Part shown: in pieces, positions 11,100 to 24,429 of the stretch
Position numbering within the stretch: the stretch's first letter is position 1
How the letters are laid out: each line of letters opens with the position of its first letter
Assembly (NCBI GenBank): GCA_977006965.1
Contig: OZ345377.1
Coordinates: 62,001 to 126,000, forward strand
DNA length: 64,000 bases
Reading direction: 5' to 3'
From: Phymatolithon calcareum
Taxonomy: Eukaryota; Rhodophyta; Florideophyceae; Hapalidiales
Made by a program: the position numbers and the translations under genes
The notes under the pieces: model-generated
Database searches by the model: none
Told to the model about the DNA's origin: nothing
What the model saw: only the letters and a program-made list of their open reading frames with translations

Positions 11100-13340
11100 C
11101 TATCCAAATTCCGCCTTTTCGTAATTGGAGCAGGTAGGTCGGTGTGACCACAGCAGGCATCAAGACAAGCGTTGCTTCATCTGCGCTTGTCGGCGAACAA
11201 GAAAGCGAAATCTGTTTCTCTAAAGAACTTTCAGAAGATTATAATCAGTATATTTACACTTAGATAATTAATCTGGTGTCTAGAATTTACCTTGTCGTCT
11301 GGACAGGGAAAAGGGAGCTGATAGCATCCTATTGAAACAACGTCTCAAAAGTGTCTCTGTCAGTATGGGAGATGGACGTGAATCATTGACGGTGGATCGA
11401 AGGCGGAATGTTCGACCTCTTTGAGATTAGTCCTTAAAACCTGTGAGATTTCTCCAAATTGTGATATACTGCAGTACACGACAGGAGGTTGTGATGAATG
11501 TATATATTATGCACTGAATTATGTCATTTGGAGATGAAATTGGAAACTTTCTTGTTGAATAACCTGGAACAAGTACTGAATCTCATGAATGAAATATAAA
11601 AGTACTTAACAAATAATGTAAAGATTATGGTTCCATTATCAGGTTAGAATTAGATGTAAAACATTATCAGTGTTTCGGATCAAGATGTTGGAGTTAATTT
11701 TCCTAGAATAAGATCAATTGAACGCTACTGAGGCACCACAGAAATAAAATGTGGCGAAGTTACTGTGATGTGCTTCTTCAATGGAGTTCTACCTGAGCAA
11801 CGTGGCGGACTGAACGGAAATTGCGCGACTAATTTACAAATAAAGGCCATGCTGATTTACGAAACGAGACTGGAGAAGGCTATTGATTTCGTGAGCATAT
11901 CTGAAAATTCGACAACAGGTTACCAATCACCGTAAGGGCACTCATTTGCACGGCCGAGTACTATCAATGTTCTTGTTATCTCTTCAGCGGGTTTGATTGT
12001 ACCACATGCCCTTTTTCGCTTCAAAGAATTAACGTCCAACTTTGTCGGCCAGGATGCTTCCCATGTTCAGATTCAACTTTTTCTGATAGGCGCAGCTACA
12101 ACTTCTTCCAGGGCATATAATATACTTGATGCGTTTCTCGAAGATTCGAATATTCTACTTCTCACTAATTGCTTTAATACATTTTTGAGGACGACAAATC
12201 GTTCAAGCTAACCTGTGAAAGTTCTTCAGTGATCTTTCGCGGGTAATATTTTTAAACGTTTACTCTTCTTCCATCTAAGATACCTGTAAATATTTTCTCG
12301 CTCGCGAAAATTTGCGCTCCCTTCGTGTTTGAAAAAGCCGTAGAAGAAACGTACGTTCGGGAAAACCAAAAAACAGTGGACCTCTAAAACAATGCTTTTC
12401 TAATATTGAGCAGAATGTTTTTCAACGGATAAGTGTAGAATGTAAACCTTTTCTGTATCATCTGCTATGCATTTAAGAAACGATAAGATAACTAGTTTTC
12501 AATACTCTTAGTGCATGCAACTTGAGAGACGTGAAATGTTCATGATTGACGCCTTTCGCAAAAAAGAAGGAAAATCTCTTAGGGAAAAGTCGAAGCAAAA
12601 ATCGAAGTTTCGAAAGACCTACGCATAGCATCATGCTTCTGAAATAATATTCAGAACAATTTAAATTCTTCGAATATACATTATTAAGATTATAATCTCC
12701 AGTTGCGAATATTGCGAAATGTACGATGCAGCGTTTTAATTCATTAGCAAAGTTTCATAAATTACATCTAGGATAAGAGAATCGAGATTATATTTCCGTA
12801 AATTAATCTAAGAAAGACTTGGACAAAACATTATTTTTGTATAAATGTTGAAAGCTTGTTGATTTAGATTCTGTAATCCGAGCTGAGACGTATTAAAGTC
12901 TCCGTGATGAGACTTACAATTACTTCAGGATCAGTAAATCAAATTTTCATTAATTGGAACTAATATTCAAACTATTCTTGCACAACACACTTTTAAAATA
13001 AACCCTTCTAAGCATTTATGTTCCGATTGCCTTTATAAAGACAAGCAAATGTGGGGTTTGTACCTTATGAGAAGAGTGACAAAAAGTATCTCTAAGAATA
13101 TGAATTTCAAGTTCCATTTTCCGGAAAAAATGTTCAGAAATATTTTGACATAATAATCTCTTTTAAGAGCTACTTGAAAGTTTGTACGCTTGTATTTATT
13201 TTATTGCAATTGTACGTTGGGTATAAAGCCACTGTGAGATTACTCAAGTTTGTAGAACTTCGAACGTTTTTTGATCTTTAATCTGTATTAACAAGAATGT
13301 TAATATTAGCAACTGCTCTTATGCTGTAAAACGTGAATGA
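11100..13340. other. AT-rich intergenic stretch
   Basis: Low-GC sequence with frequent stops. The only frame of note (11993-12211 plus, 72 codons) has no recognisable domain. I see no RNA gene, repeat array or transposon end. Confidence 0.45.
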
Positions 13341-13889
13341 TTTCTGCACTTACGCCCAATTTGGAAGGTGCAATCTCTCGCTTAGAATGTTCTGTCCAGC
13401 ATTCTGAGAGTAGGTGAAGACAATGTCGAGGACACCTTTGTCTTTCTGACCACTGATTTCTTCTTCAATATAGTTTTTGCGAGTGGGGGTAATTTTGCAA
13501 GTGTAAAAATTAATTCTGTTTTTGACTGAGAGGGCGGGAATGACGCTGATTTGACATGCTTTCCAGGCCGTATTCGCATGTATACCCATACGGCCTAGAT
13601 TCGATGGTAGAATCAGCCTCAAGCCCAGAAAGTTGAAATTCACTAATTTGTAACGTCTACCTTCCCCCCACCCCAGTTTTTGTCCCTTCCGATACTAAAA
13701 ACATTATTCCCGGAAGACAGCTGATGTATGAGTACGTATTTGAGAGATAGATAGTCCCGTACGCTCGCACACATCTTGTCACTCTCGTAGTGCCTCCCAC
13801 ATGGAGGGTGAAAGTGTATCAAATCTGCGGGAATAGGAATAATATCGCATCTGGCCAAGAACCATACTCGACCTTGTGCTGCAACTGTA

Positions 13890-15960
13890 TTTTTCTTTGT
13901 TCGCAGACGAAGACCTGCGGGTTTGAGATGGCATGCAATAAGAAATCATTCTTGCAGCATCTCAACCGAATCGGACATGATCGTATGGGAGAAAAATCTC
14001 AGAATTTATAGAATTTAGCAATGCGGTGCAATTGTGACTTTACTATGGCACACTCTATTTTCGAAACAGATAGAATTTCCGCGCAACGTATGCTCCACAT
14101 CCATTTTCCAATTTTCTATACAATTGTCTCTGCTAACGTCTAGTACTTCCCGTAGCAGCTGAAGACGATGATGCAGAGGACATTGATGCCGATGCTATCA
14201 AAAGCATTTCCACAGAACCGTCAGACACAAAAGGGCTTCGTATGTCCTTTCTATTTGACACTGACGACAGTGATGGCGATGAGTGGGAAACCGGGCCATT
14301 AGTTGAGCTTGTAAGCCGGCCGCTGTAGTTCATGTCTCTTGAATTACTCTCTACGTGGAAAGGTGGAGTCCAAATGACGAGAAGATTCTCGGCCGCCATG
14401 TGTTTGCCTTGGGCATCGGTCCGAGCAATTTTTGTGCTTTCGTTTCTCTGGGTTTTGAACACTTTGACTTCACAATGGTATACTTGGTGGCACTTTCCGA
14501 CCTACTCACAGTACATAGACTCTAGCTGCTTCTGGACGCTAAGGATGGATTTCAAGTGAATTATCCGAAGTTTTATGGCTTTGAGGAGGCAAGCGCGAGA
14601 AGAAACCCGACAATTTGAAATCTGTTGCGAACAATCAACTCCCGTTTCCAGTGCAGACCCATCTCAATGGCAAGTACAATCCAACCTGGAATCACACTCA
14701 GTTTTAGTAGTGTATTCTGACTTGAAACATTATATTGAGGACTATGCAATGGTTAACGACAACGGGGAATTCATTGAGATATAGTTTGCATGCTAGGTTG
14801 AGTTCACATTACAGCATTTTACTAAGAATTGGCAAAATGCTATTTCCTCATCTCCCGGGGAAAATCGTCGAAGAGGTCATTTGCGATTCTAACTCGCGTC
14901 GATTTCGTTACGATACCATTCTTGTAAAGGCTCATTGAACAGCTTGAACGCGAACTCTCAGCATCAATGAACTTGTACTAGTGAAGTGACGCCGCTGACA
15001 AGCATCTTACAAAGGATCGACTAGTGGCATCCATTACACGAAATGCAATAGGAAAAAAGGCTTAGAGGAGCAAGAACAGAAATCAGGACCGGGAGAGGGA
15101 ACAGGCTGAAGACAGGAATCTTGAAAAGTTAAACAGAGAATCTGATCAAGAACGACGTTACAGACTGGAACGGAAGAGACGGAAAACACTTGAAAAACGG
15201 CTGAATAGGAAGGTAGCAGATCTCTTATCCGTCCCTCTAGTTCCAAATGTTCTTTCCCCGCTTGCGCGACGTGAATAGTGCGAAGATGAGTATAGAGTGA
15301 CCAGAAATAGTACCATAATAGAAGTGGGAGAGTACACTCATCAATTCATTCAAAATTTGGATCAAAAAATTCTGTACATAAAGAAGATGGGGATGATGAT
15401 GAAGTGGAACGTATAGCATTCAGTATGAAGGAGAGAATCCGGTACAGGTCAGTCTTCTCTGTGAGACAACTTGAGTTTGAAAAGTAAACAATACCATTGC
15501 TGAGGAAGAAAAATCTCCCGGGCGTTTGAAATTCTCTCCTATTTTGAAGGTTAACATCATATCAGCTTCACCAAACGATAACCATGTGCAAAGCACCTTT
15601 AATGCCTTGAAAGCATTACAAATGGTTTGCGCGAATCCAAATGCAAGATTTCGAAGCAAAGAGCAAGAATTGCCCATGAATGCCGTTTTCCACGAGACGA
15701 AAGACTTGGCCATAGTTCTAGGGACAGGCGTGGGGAAAACAGCGGTCGTTTTCGGCCCCATCTTGTTTGAAAAAATGATAACCATCTGGATCTCGCTATT
15801 GAGGATTCTTCGAGCTGAGTGCAAAAAAGCGCTTAAAGTCTGTTGGTGTTCCGACTGTATGCTTGAAAGACGTTGCTCTAAATCAAGTTGCAGAAATATC
15901 GCAAATAATTCATCTTTCCCTAGAACAATAGCCAGTGCGGGAATTTTCTGAGACCATGAA
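13890..15960 (+). pseudogene. Decayed multi-domain gene with zinc-finger-like segment and SF2 helicase fragment
   Basis: Plus-strand coding-like islands lie in changing frames. 13905-14000 gives CGFEMACNKKSFLQHLNRIGH, spelled C-x5-C then H-x5-H, zinc-finger-like but not canonical spacing. 14155-14335 is acidic (FDTDDSDGDEWE). 14360-14560 includes ILGRHVFALGIGPSNF. 15060-15290 is a charged helix. 15526-15780 contains a helicase N-terminus: NARFRSKEQELPMNAV, then DLAIVLGTGVGKTAVVF, a Walker A motif in the Q-motif/RecQ-like context. A frame change follows, then KKRLKSVGVPTVCLKDVALN. The match stops where the decamer array begins. Subtelomeric RecQ-like helicases are one possible parent; that is inference. 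Confidence 0.5.
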
Positions 15961-16040
15961 AAGCATTACAGCGTCTCCGTGGCAGAAGCTCATGAGTTTC
16001 AAATGTCTGACTTGTTCCGAAACTCCATGTCAGGTTGCAC

Positions 16041-19000
16041 GAAAATGAAAATGAATGAAAATGAATGAAAATGAATGAAAATGAATGAAAATGAATGAAA
16101 ATGAATGAAAATGAATGAAAATGAATGAAAATGAATGAAAATGAATGAAAATGAATGAAAATGAATGAAAATGAATGAAAATGAATGAAAATGAATGAAA
16201 ATGAATGAAAATGAATGAAAATGAATGAAAATGAATGAAAATGAATGAAAATGAATGAAAATGAATGAAAATGAATGAAAATGAATGAAAATGAATGAAA
16301 ATGAATGAAAATGAATGAAAATGAATGAAAATGAATGAAAATGAATGAAAATGAATGAAAATGAATGAAAATGAATGAAAATGAATGAAAATGAATGAAA
16401 ATGAATGAAAATGAATGAAAATGAATGAAAATGAATGAAAATGAATGAAAATGAATGAAAATGAATGAAAATGAATGAAAATGAATGAAAATGAATGAAA
16501 ATGAATGAAAATGAATGAAAATGAATGAAAATGAATGAAAATGAATGAAAATGAATGAAAATGAATGAAAATGAATGAAAATGAATGAAAATGAATGAAA
16601 ATGAATGAAAATGAATGAAAATGAATGAAAATGAATGAAAATGAATGAAAATGAATGAAAATGAATGAAAATGAATGAAAATGAATGAAAATGAATGAAA
16701 ATGAATGAAAATGAATGAAAATGAATGAAAATGAATGAAAATGAATGAAAATGAATGAAAATGAATGAAAATGAATGAAAATGAATGAAAATGAATGAAA
16801 ATGAATGAAAATGAATGAAAATGAATGAAAATGAATGAAAATGAATGAAAATGAATGAAAATGAATGAAAATGAATGAAAATGAATGAAAATGAATGAAA
16901 ATGAATGAAAATGAATGAAAATGAATGAAAATGAATGAAAATGAATGAAAATGAATGAAAATGAATGAAAATGAATGAAAATGAATGAAAATGAATGAAA
17001 ATGAATGAAAATGAATGAAAATGAATGAAAATGAATGAAAATGAATGAAAATGAATGAAAATGAATGAAAATGAATGAAAATGAATGAAAATGAATGAAA
17101 ATGAATGAAAATGAATGAAAATGAATGAAAATGAATGAAAATGAATGAAAATGAATGAAAATGAATGAAAATGAATGAAAATGAATGAAAATGAATGAAA
17201 ATGAATGAAAATGAATGAAAATGAATGAAAATGAATGAAAATGAATGAAAATGAATGAAAATGAATGAAAATGAATGAAAATGAATGAAAATGAATGAAA
17301 ATGAATGAAAATGAATGAAAATGAATGAAAATGAATGAAAATGAATGAAAATGAATGAAAATGAATGAAAATGAATGAAAATGAATGAAAATGAATGAAA
17401 ATGAATGAAAATGAATGAAAATGAATGAAAATGAATGAAAATGAATGAAAATGAATGAAAATGAATGAAAATGAATGAAAATGAATGAAAATGAATGAAA
17501 ATGAATGAAAATGAATGAAAATGAATGAAAATGAATGAAAATGAATGAAAATGAATGAAAATGAATGAAAATGAATGAAAATGAATGAAAATGAATGAAA
17601 ATGAATGAAAATGAATGAAAATGAATGAAAATGAATGAAAATGAATGAAAATGAATGAAAATGAATGAAAATGAATGAAAATGAATGAAAATGAATGAAA
17701 ATGAATGAAAATGAATGAAAATGAATGAAAATGAATGAAAATGAATGAAAATGAATGAAAATGAATGAAAATGAATGAAAATGAATGAAAATGAATGAAA
17801 ATGAATGAAAATGAATGAAAATGAATGAAAATGAATGAAAATGAATGAAAATGAATGAAAATGAATGAAAATGAATGAAAATGAATGAAAATGAATGAAA
17901 ATGAATGAAAATGAATGAAAATGAATGAAAATGAATGAAAATGAATGAAAATGAATGAAAATGAATGAAAATGAATGAAAATGAATGAAAATGAATGAAA
18001 ATGAATGAAAATGAATGAAAATGAATGAAAATGAATGAAAATGAATGAAAATGAATGAAAATGAATGAAAATGAATGAAAATGAATGAAAATGAATGAAA
18101 ATGAATGAAAATGAATGAAAATGAATGAAAATGAATGAAAATGAATGAAAATGAATGAAAATGAATGAAAATGAATGAAAATGAATGAAAATGAATGAAA
18201 ATGAATGAAAATGAATGAAAATGAATGAAAATGAATGAAAATGAATGAAAATGAATGAAAATGAATGAAAATGAATGAAAATGAATGAAAATGAATGAAA
18301 ATGAATGAAAATGAATGAAAATGAATGAAAATGAATGAAAATGAATGAAAATGAATGAAAATGAATGAAAATGAATGAAAATGAATGAAAATGAATGAAA
18401 ATGAATGAAAATGAATGAAAATGAATGAAAATGAATGAAAATGAATGAAAATGAATGAAAATGAATGAAAATGAATGAAAATGAATGAAAATGAATGAAA
18501 ATGAATGAAAATGAATGAAAATGAATGAAAATGAATGAAAATGAATGAAAATGAATGAAAATGAATGAAAATGAATGAAAATGAATGAAAATGAATGAAA
18601 ATGAATGAAAATGAATGAAAATGAATGAAAATGAATGAAAATGAATGAAAATGAATGAAAATGAATGAAAATGAATGAAAATGAATGAAAATGAATGAAA
18701 ATGAATGAAAATGAATGAAAATGAATGAAAATGAATGAAAATGAATGAAAATGAATGAAAATGAATGAAAATGAATGAAAATGAATGAAAATGAATGAAA
18801 ATGAATGAAAATGAATGAAAATGAATGAAAATGAATGAAAATGAATGAAAATGAATGAAAATGAATGAAAATGAATGAAAATGAATGAAAATGAATGAAA
18901 ATGAATGAAAATGAATGAAAATGAATGAAAATGAATGAAAATGAATGAAAATGAATGAAAATGAATGAAAATGAATGAAAATGAATGAAAATGAATGAAA

Positions 19001-19249
19001 ATGAATGAAAATGAATGAAAATGAATGAAAATGAATGAAAATGAATGAAAATGAATGAAAATGAATGAAAATGAATGAAAATGAATGAAAATGAATGAAA
19101 ATGAATGAAAATGAATGAAAATGAATGAAAATGAATGAAAATGAATGAAAATGAATGAAAATGAATGAAAATGAATGAAAATGAATGAAAATGAATGAAA
19201 ATGAATGAAAATGAATGAAAATGAATGAAAATGAATGAAAATGAATGAT
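16041..19249. repeat. Decamer satellite (ATGAATGAAA), about 319 exact copies
   Basis: From 16051 to 19240 every 10-base block reads ATGAATGAAA with no visible mismatch (3190 bp). The edges carry one variant unit each (16041-16050 and 19241-19249). Because the unit has no stop in any minus-strand frame, reverse frames of over 1100 codons (Phe/Ile/His/Ser decapeptide) arise; they are by-products, not genes. The left edge truncates a helicase relic. Such homogeneity implies very recent expansion or strong homogenisation, or a collapsed/extended assembly. Confidence 0.97.
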
Positions 19250-19689
19250 AATTCACTAGAATTGGAATTCTTTTTTTCATTAATTCCTCTCTGATGGTGA
19301 ACTGACTTTCTGAACACCTTTGATTGCTCAGCAAGACTGTATTTGCAAGGCAAGAAGTGGGGCATTCATGTAGTAAAGTCCTGTGCCATAATATTTCTGC
19401 AAAGTAGCTTTTGACGCTTAATGGTTCTGTTAACGATGCTAAGAAGTACATTTGACGCCTTTACAAGCAAGCCAAGTTTAGAAACAGGTTTTGTAAGAAG
19501 AATAATGCTACAGGATCTTTTCTGCTGCCAGAGTGCGAAGTAAATATTCTTTCAAGTTGAACTGGACACTTAATGTATCAAAGGTGATTAAGAGGGAGAC
19601 AAAATACTTCGCCGCATTGCAAACAGACTGTTTTCCAAGAATGAAATATCAATCTAAATCCTTGTTCGTATTTGACACCGCAGCTCTTT

Positions 19690-20340
19690 CTAGATTTCTT
19701 TTCTTTCTTCTCCTTTAATATTTCTCAGTTTTCTTTTCGAGCGATCCTCCCCAACGCAATGGGAATTGAGTATCATATTGGAATGAGCTGCCACTATTCT
19801 TACAAGGGCTTCGTCACCGAATGCGAAAATCTCATTGCCAACAGCACTCTGAGCACCCTGGTACTCGCTGTTTACTGGCAGAATTCGCTCATTTTGAATG
19901 TGATATTGTCGAGCTCTTGTGCAATCTGGTCTCCAACCCAGCCCTTTGAGAATAAACACTTTTCCCGGGCTATCGAAACACCCTTCGGAAGGTGTACACC
20001 CGAGCTTGCGTGGAGCGTTCTTGACTTCTGTGGTGTCGAGGAGAATCAAAGACCGATCGGACTGGCCGTCGAGAGAAGTACCATAGAATCATCTCGGATG
20101 AAGTTTGTGGAGCGGCAGCCCATTCGTAAGCGTTGCGGAAACATCCGGCTTTGGTCTCACAATGATTGCATGAGTACACACTGCTGCGAATTGTGCAAAG
20201 ACGCGAACGGAAAACATTCGTAGTGGGACAAAAGTCTTTTAATGCTTGATCGATGAACGTGCGCCAGGTCGCCAATACTAAAGTGATGGATGCTTGACGA
20301 TTGTAGAAGATCTTGTCTATAGGAACCTTCATCTTCACAC
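19690..20340 (-). pseudogene. Possible DDE transposase relic (IS5/Harbinger-like)
   Basis: Minus-strand frames, broken by stops and shifts, read HHFSIGDLAHVHRSSIKRLL, then a MILLDTTEVKNAPRK segment, then CFDSPGKVFILKGLGW, then EYQGAQSAVGNEIFAFGDEA. The layout (helical N-terminus, D-x-T-E start of the catalytic core, a Ser-x-x-x-Lys-x-x-x-Leu-Lys block, a G-x-x-S block) resembles IS5/Harbinger DDE enzymes such as the one at 57753. Key residues are not all identifiable. It could also be an unrelated degraded gene. Confidence 0.35.
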
Positions 20341-21118
20341 CGTAGCATTCGTCCAGTGCATCGCTCTACTCACTGGCAAGTGCCTCGGTCAGGCCCCAAC
20401 GATACACAGTGTCAACGTCGAGCGCTACGCCTTCGTGCTCAACGCACTAACGGTACACAGCCTTGCCAAAGTACTTTTTGACGTCCTTGCACGTGGTCGT
20501 CATCTCCCGGCTGTTCGGAGAGCCGTCGGGTCGCAGCCTTAGAACTCACCACGTCCGCTCGGAGATCGACGTTTTTCCGGCGTAGGCGATGTGGTGGAAT
20601 CTCCGTCCTTCTTTTTCGCCTGAAATGACCCAGTAATCGGCGTCCTTGGTCACCGTTTTCCTCGCGGCTTTAGCTGCAATCGCCTTGCTCGGAGCCTATG
20701 CATGCCATATCGAAAGGCCCGTATGTCACCCCAACGCAAAGAGAGAAGCAACGAAGCAACTTGTTCCGTCAGGTCTGGAGCGAGCAGGTCTCGGATGTCG
20801 CGTCGGGGCAAGGGGGGCTGTGGGTAAAGAAAGCAGGCAAAAAGTGAAGAAAGTGAACCGCATGTGGCGCACAGTTCCAGTGCATGCAAAGGTGAGGCAT
20901 TCCTTTCATTTCCTCTATTTTTAGATTTTGGTCTATTTTTTACGAGAAAGAATTATTTTGAATATTCTTTCGGGTTAAGACTTTGCGGCTTATTCGATTT
21001 GTAGATGAGATGCATTTGTCTACGAATCTGTAAGGAGTTTTGTCCACTCGATGTCGTCAGAGGAGACTATGGTAAAGAATAAATGCCGGTGTAGTGTTTT
21101 TTCGGTCATTTTAGTCAC

Positions 21119-22160
21119 TTGTGCAGTCATATGGGTCCTTGGAAGTCACTCCCTAGCGATAGCAGACTTCTTTTGTTTACAATGGAGAGTTCATGTTGGA
21201 TGTATTTCCATTGCTGCCTGGTCTTCGTGTTTAGTGGCAAAGAAGTGAAGCAAGTGCACTCTTCGAAGACATTCTACCGATATATGAAGTCGGTTCACAA
21301 CATTTCAATGCAAGCTGGAGAGATTCGCAGCAATCAAACCGTTCCAGCAAAAAAGCTGAGTAGAGAGTGTGGGTCGAAGATGTTCGTTGTTCTTCTTAAA
21401 GCAGTCAATGGTGTCAGACTTGATGCTCAGGTCGGCTCGTATGTGCTTTCCGATCTTCTCGACGAGCACAATCCAGATTCTGTGACGTGGCCGGAAGCCA
21501 TACACATTGATGATCGAGAGCATACTCCGTTCATACGCGTCGCGAAACTGCACTTTACATTACAGAAAGTTGGGCTATCTATGGAAGCTGCTTGGAAACT
21601 GGTGCAAGTTCCTGACTCAACGTGCCAATATTCCTGTCCTACCTTTTGGAAAATCATTAATGGTGCTCTCTTCGATTACTACAATCAATCCAAAGCACAT
21701 TCTTCCAAACACGATCTATTTCCTGAGCTCAATCTTGAAATCGGAGCCCCAGGTGCAACGACTAAAGTGAAGCACTTTGTAGTCCTGTGTAACGAAAAAC
21801 AGGAGACTTTGAAAAAATATGCCAGGCATTGCGCTACAATGACGTGTGGCGGTCATTTAAAAGGTGTTTTTCAAGGTGATCCCCTCAGTGTATTGTTGTA
21901 AAACCTGTTCTTGGACCCTCTTCTTGAATCCGTCAAGGCTATTCCTCGCGGGATCGCGTCGGCACTGGCAGATGATGTTCTACTCATAGCAAAGGAGTGG
22001 TCAGTTCTAAGACGCCTCTTTGCTCAATGCTCGCAATGGGCTGTTGATTATGAAATGACTTGGGCTCCCCTCAAGTCCTGTGCTCTGCGTGACCTGTCTT
22101 CAGCACCTCTCCTCCTTGCAAAGTCGCAGCTCCCTCTGCAAGAGTCCGCTGGATAACTTG
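21119..22160 (+). pseudogene. Second non-LTR reverse transcriptase relic
   Basis: An open frame of 260 codons (21119-21901) ends in GVFQGDPLSVLL, matching RT motif B (G-x-P-Q-G-x-x-L-S). After one stop the same reading continues NLFLDPLLESVK, then ASALADDVLLIAKEW, which is motif C with ADD. It ends WAPLKSCAL, the usual Lys-Ser-Cys/Thr of motif D. The upstream part (to about residue 235) is coding-like but unrecognised. The sequence differs from the RT family at 4740 and 47590. One stop in the core makes it inactive. Confidence 0.7.
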
Positions 22161-23060
22161 GAATATCCCTTTCACGCCACGGGGTGACGGCTGAAAAGCT
22201 GGCCGAACGGGCCGATAAGGCACGAAACGCTCTTCATCACCTGCGCAGGGTTCTCTCCCCCTACAATTTCTATGCAAGCTCGCCGCTCTGTGGTCTATAT
22301 GTTCGTGTATTCGCTCATGGACTATCTTCGCTATCTGACACCGATGGAAGGGGAAGTGATTAGGGGAGTTTCCAAATTGGATTGTTCAGCTCTTTCCTGG
22401 ATTTTCGGTTTTCAAATTCCAGTGTAACTGCTGCCTCGAGCTCGTTTACTTTCATGTATGCTGTCCATCGACGGTCGCCGCTCCTGCCGCCGACTAACCC
22501 TTCTGTAAAGTTCCGAACGCTTACCTTCGGCATAAGGCACCAGAAAATTGTACACTCGCTACGCACTGGCGAAGTGAATGGGAAGGGCTCTCTTCATCAC
22601 CTCTCATATCGTCTTTCGTCCCCTCCGCCTTCCAAAGCGTTCATAAACCTGAGCCCTGCAGCTGCTCACAAGCGCTTTCCTCCCGTTCTCTTATCATCCG
22701 AACATTGAAGGTCTGCGCAGCACGAAGCCACGCTATGGTATCTTAAACGTCTGCCTCTACGTTGCGAAAACGATCTAGAACGAGCACCAGTTTTCAAGCG
22801 ACTTCTGGAAAAGAAGAAGCTAACCCCAAAACATTTGAGCGCGCTAAGCGCCCTTCTCGAGTGTAGCTGTTTTCACAGGCAAAAGAACAAGATTGGACCC
22901 GAAAATCGAGAGCCCTAGCGCCACGTCAAGGTTCTTATTCATGCTAGTGTGCCTTACCCTCTGAGGCGTGGACCTTACGGGACAAGGCGAAGACAGTGCA
23001 TAGTTCAGGCCATAGCCGATCCTAGCCTGTGAATGTGCACACCCCGCTAGGACTCCAAGT
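22160..23060 (+). pseudogene. Probable C-terminal remains of the second RT element
   Basis: Coding-like islands follow the RT in several frames: TAEKLAERADKARNALHHLR (22190-22260), then 22382-22708. Numerous stops are present. The position and composition suit a LINE C-terminal domain, but I could not point to a cysteine/histidine motif. Confidence 0.35.
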
Positions 23061-23337
23061 TTTCTTTCCCTTCCATCAACATTCTAAGGTTTTTTTCATG
23101 CAAGAAGTCTGAAGATGCACCTCCGTTCACCTTGCATGACGCAAATCAAGTCCATTGGATTTCCAGTTTCCCTACAACATTACGCACTGTCGAAATCAAC
23201 TGTTTATCTGTCACCTCCTCAAGTTGGTCCCAGCCAGCTGCTTCGGGAATAATTTTGGAAGGCGGAGATACTCAACGCCTTCCCTCCATATGCACGAATC
23301 TGAAATTTCTCCCCAGCCGAGACGCTACATCTGTCTA

Positions 23338-23393
23338 CAAGTTCGTCAATTCCTGTCAAGTTACAACCTTCGTCAATTCCTGTTAAGTTACAA
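23338..23393. repeat. Two-copy tandem duplication of ~27 bp
   Basis: TTCGTCAATTCCTGTCAAGTT is followed immediately by a near-identical copy (one T for C change). It is a simple local duplication with no sign of function. Confidence 0.8.
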
Positions 23394-23959
23394 AAAGCAC
23401 TAGTATTAGCGATTCTGCCCTGTTGCCCTTCAAGGGACACCCCAATAAACGCACTCTCACAGTTGAGACCCCTTTTCGCTACCATGATCGTTATGGCGTA
23501 TCTAACATTCATGAAAAATGAGTCTCTTCCTACTGTCGTGCTCAGATCTGATCGTGTTTAAACACGGATGATGAGAATTTTGGACAACTTGTCCATAATT
23601 TTCTTCGCTTTATCTTCAAGGAAGAAAGCTCTGCATAATCCGCTCCTGAAGAAATGTTTATGTACGCATTTGTAGCGTATGTTTGAGTTAAAGGAGGGGA
23701 AGCGCCAAGGTTTCGCCACGGCGTAGAATTCTCGCCCATTTCTCTGAAGTTCCACATTACGAGTACCAGCGACATAAAATCAGTCCCATACGTTCTGCGC
23801 GCCTATTGCATTGACGATATTTTGCAGATTATCACTCTCATCATTGAGGACTGATTCATTTTTTTGGGGTGATAAGCAACTTTATTGTTAATCTATAAAC
23901 TTTCAATATTCGGACTTGTGGTGGGGTCACGTAAATAACAGTTAAATATATCTCTAGGG

Positions 23960-24110
23960 TACAACATTTCCAAAACAAGATACATAAAATCGAAAAACGA
24001 ACAATTCGAGTCATTTGTAAAATGAATTGAAGAGAAGGGCCCCGCGGAGGTGGCAATTGTCACCAGCAAGATCACGGAATGCAAGGACAAAAGAATTGGA
24101 AGAAACAGAG
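23960..24110 (+). pseudogene. Non-LTR retrotransposon linker fragment
   Basis: Plus-strand reading gives FESFVK, a stop, then IEEKGPAEVAIVTSKITECK. This parallels FESFLEEIENMGPSETAIVASKV at 3270-3360, so the fragment belongs to the same retrotransposon family. It abuts the 3' end of the minus-strand gypsy element, suggesting nested insertion. Confidence 0.65.
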
Positions 24111-24195
24111 CAGCCCAACCCTCCCTCCTTACGACAAGGGCAGGATCTCTCGAGAGAGTCCCTGTGGGACGGAAAAAGAGGTCCAGCGGGCTCGG

Positions 24196-24429
24196 TTACT
24201 TTCGCGTGCCGTCGCGCAAGTGTTCCGGAAGGGCATCCGGGATTCTCCCTTTACGCTTTCGGGAAAAGGAGAGCAACGTGTGCAAGGAGAGACCGTCAGG
24301 ACGTTGCCAAGTGTCGTGTTGCGGGGCGTGCCCTAACCAACGTATCCGTATCTGGTTCAAAGCGGGATCGTAAGCGATAAAGCGATCAGTGACATACTCG
24401 TCACGATCGGAATTTTCTCCCGCCTGCAA
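24196..24429 (-). pseudogene. Chromodomain at integrase C-terminus
   Basis: The segment EYVTDRFIAYDPALNQIRIR, followed by WLGHAPQHDTWQ, matches a chromodomain. It has the initial Tyr/Val strand, a central W-x-G and the terminal D-x-T-W. Chromoviral integrases carry this module, which is thought to direct integration to chromatin marks. It follows the integrase in the same orientation, though not in a continuous frame. Confidence 0.75.

Noticed and set aside
16041-19249. CRISPR or telomere repeat
   Set aside because: No spacers exist, the unit is only 10 bp, and it lacks the G-rich strand typical of telomeres.
15999-19451. Minus-strand frames of 1150 and 1111 codons
   Set aside because: They are translations of the decamer array; all minus frames read the same decapeptide. 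No coding selection is possible.
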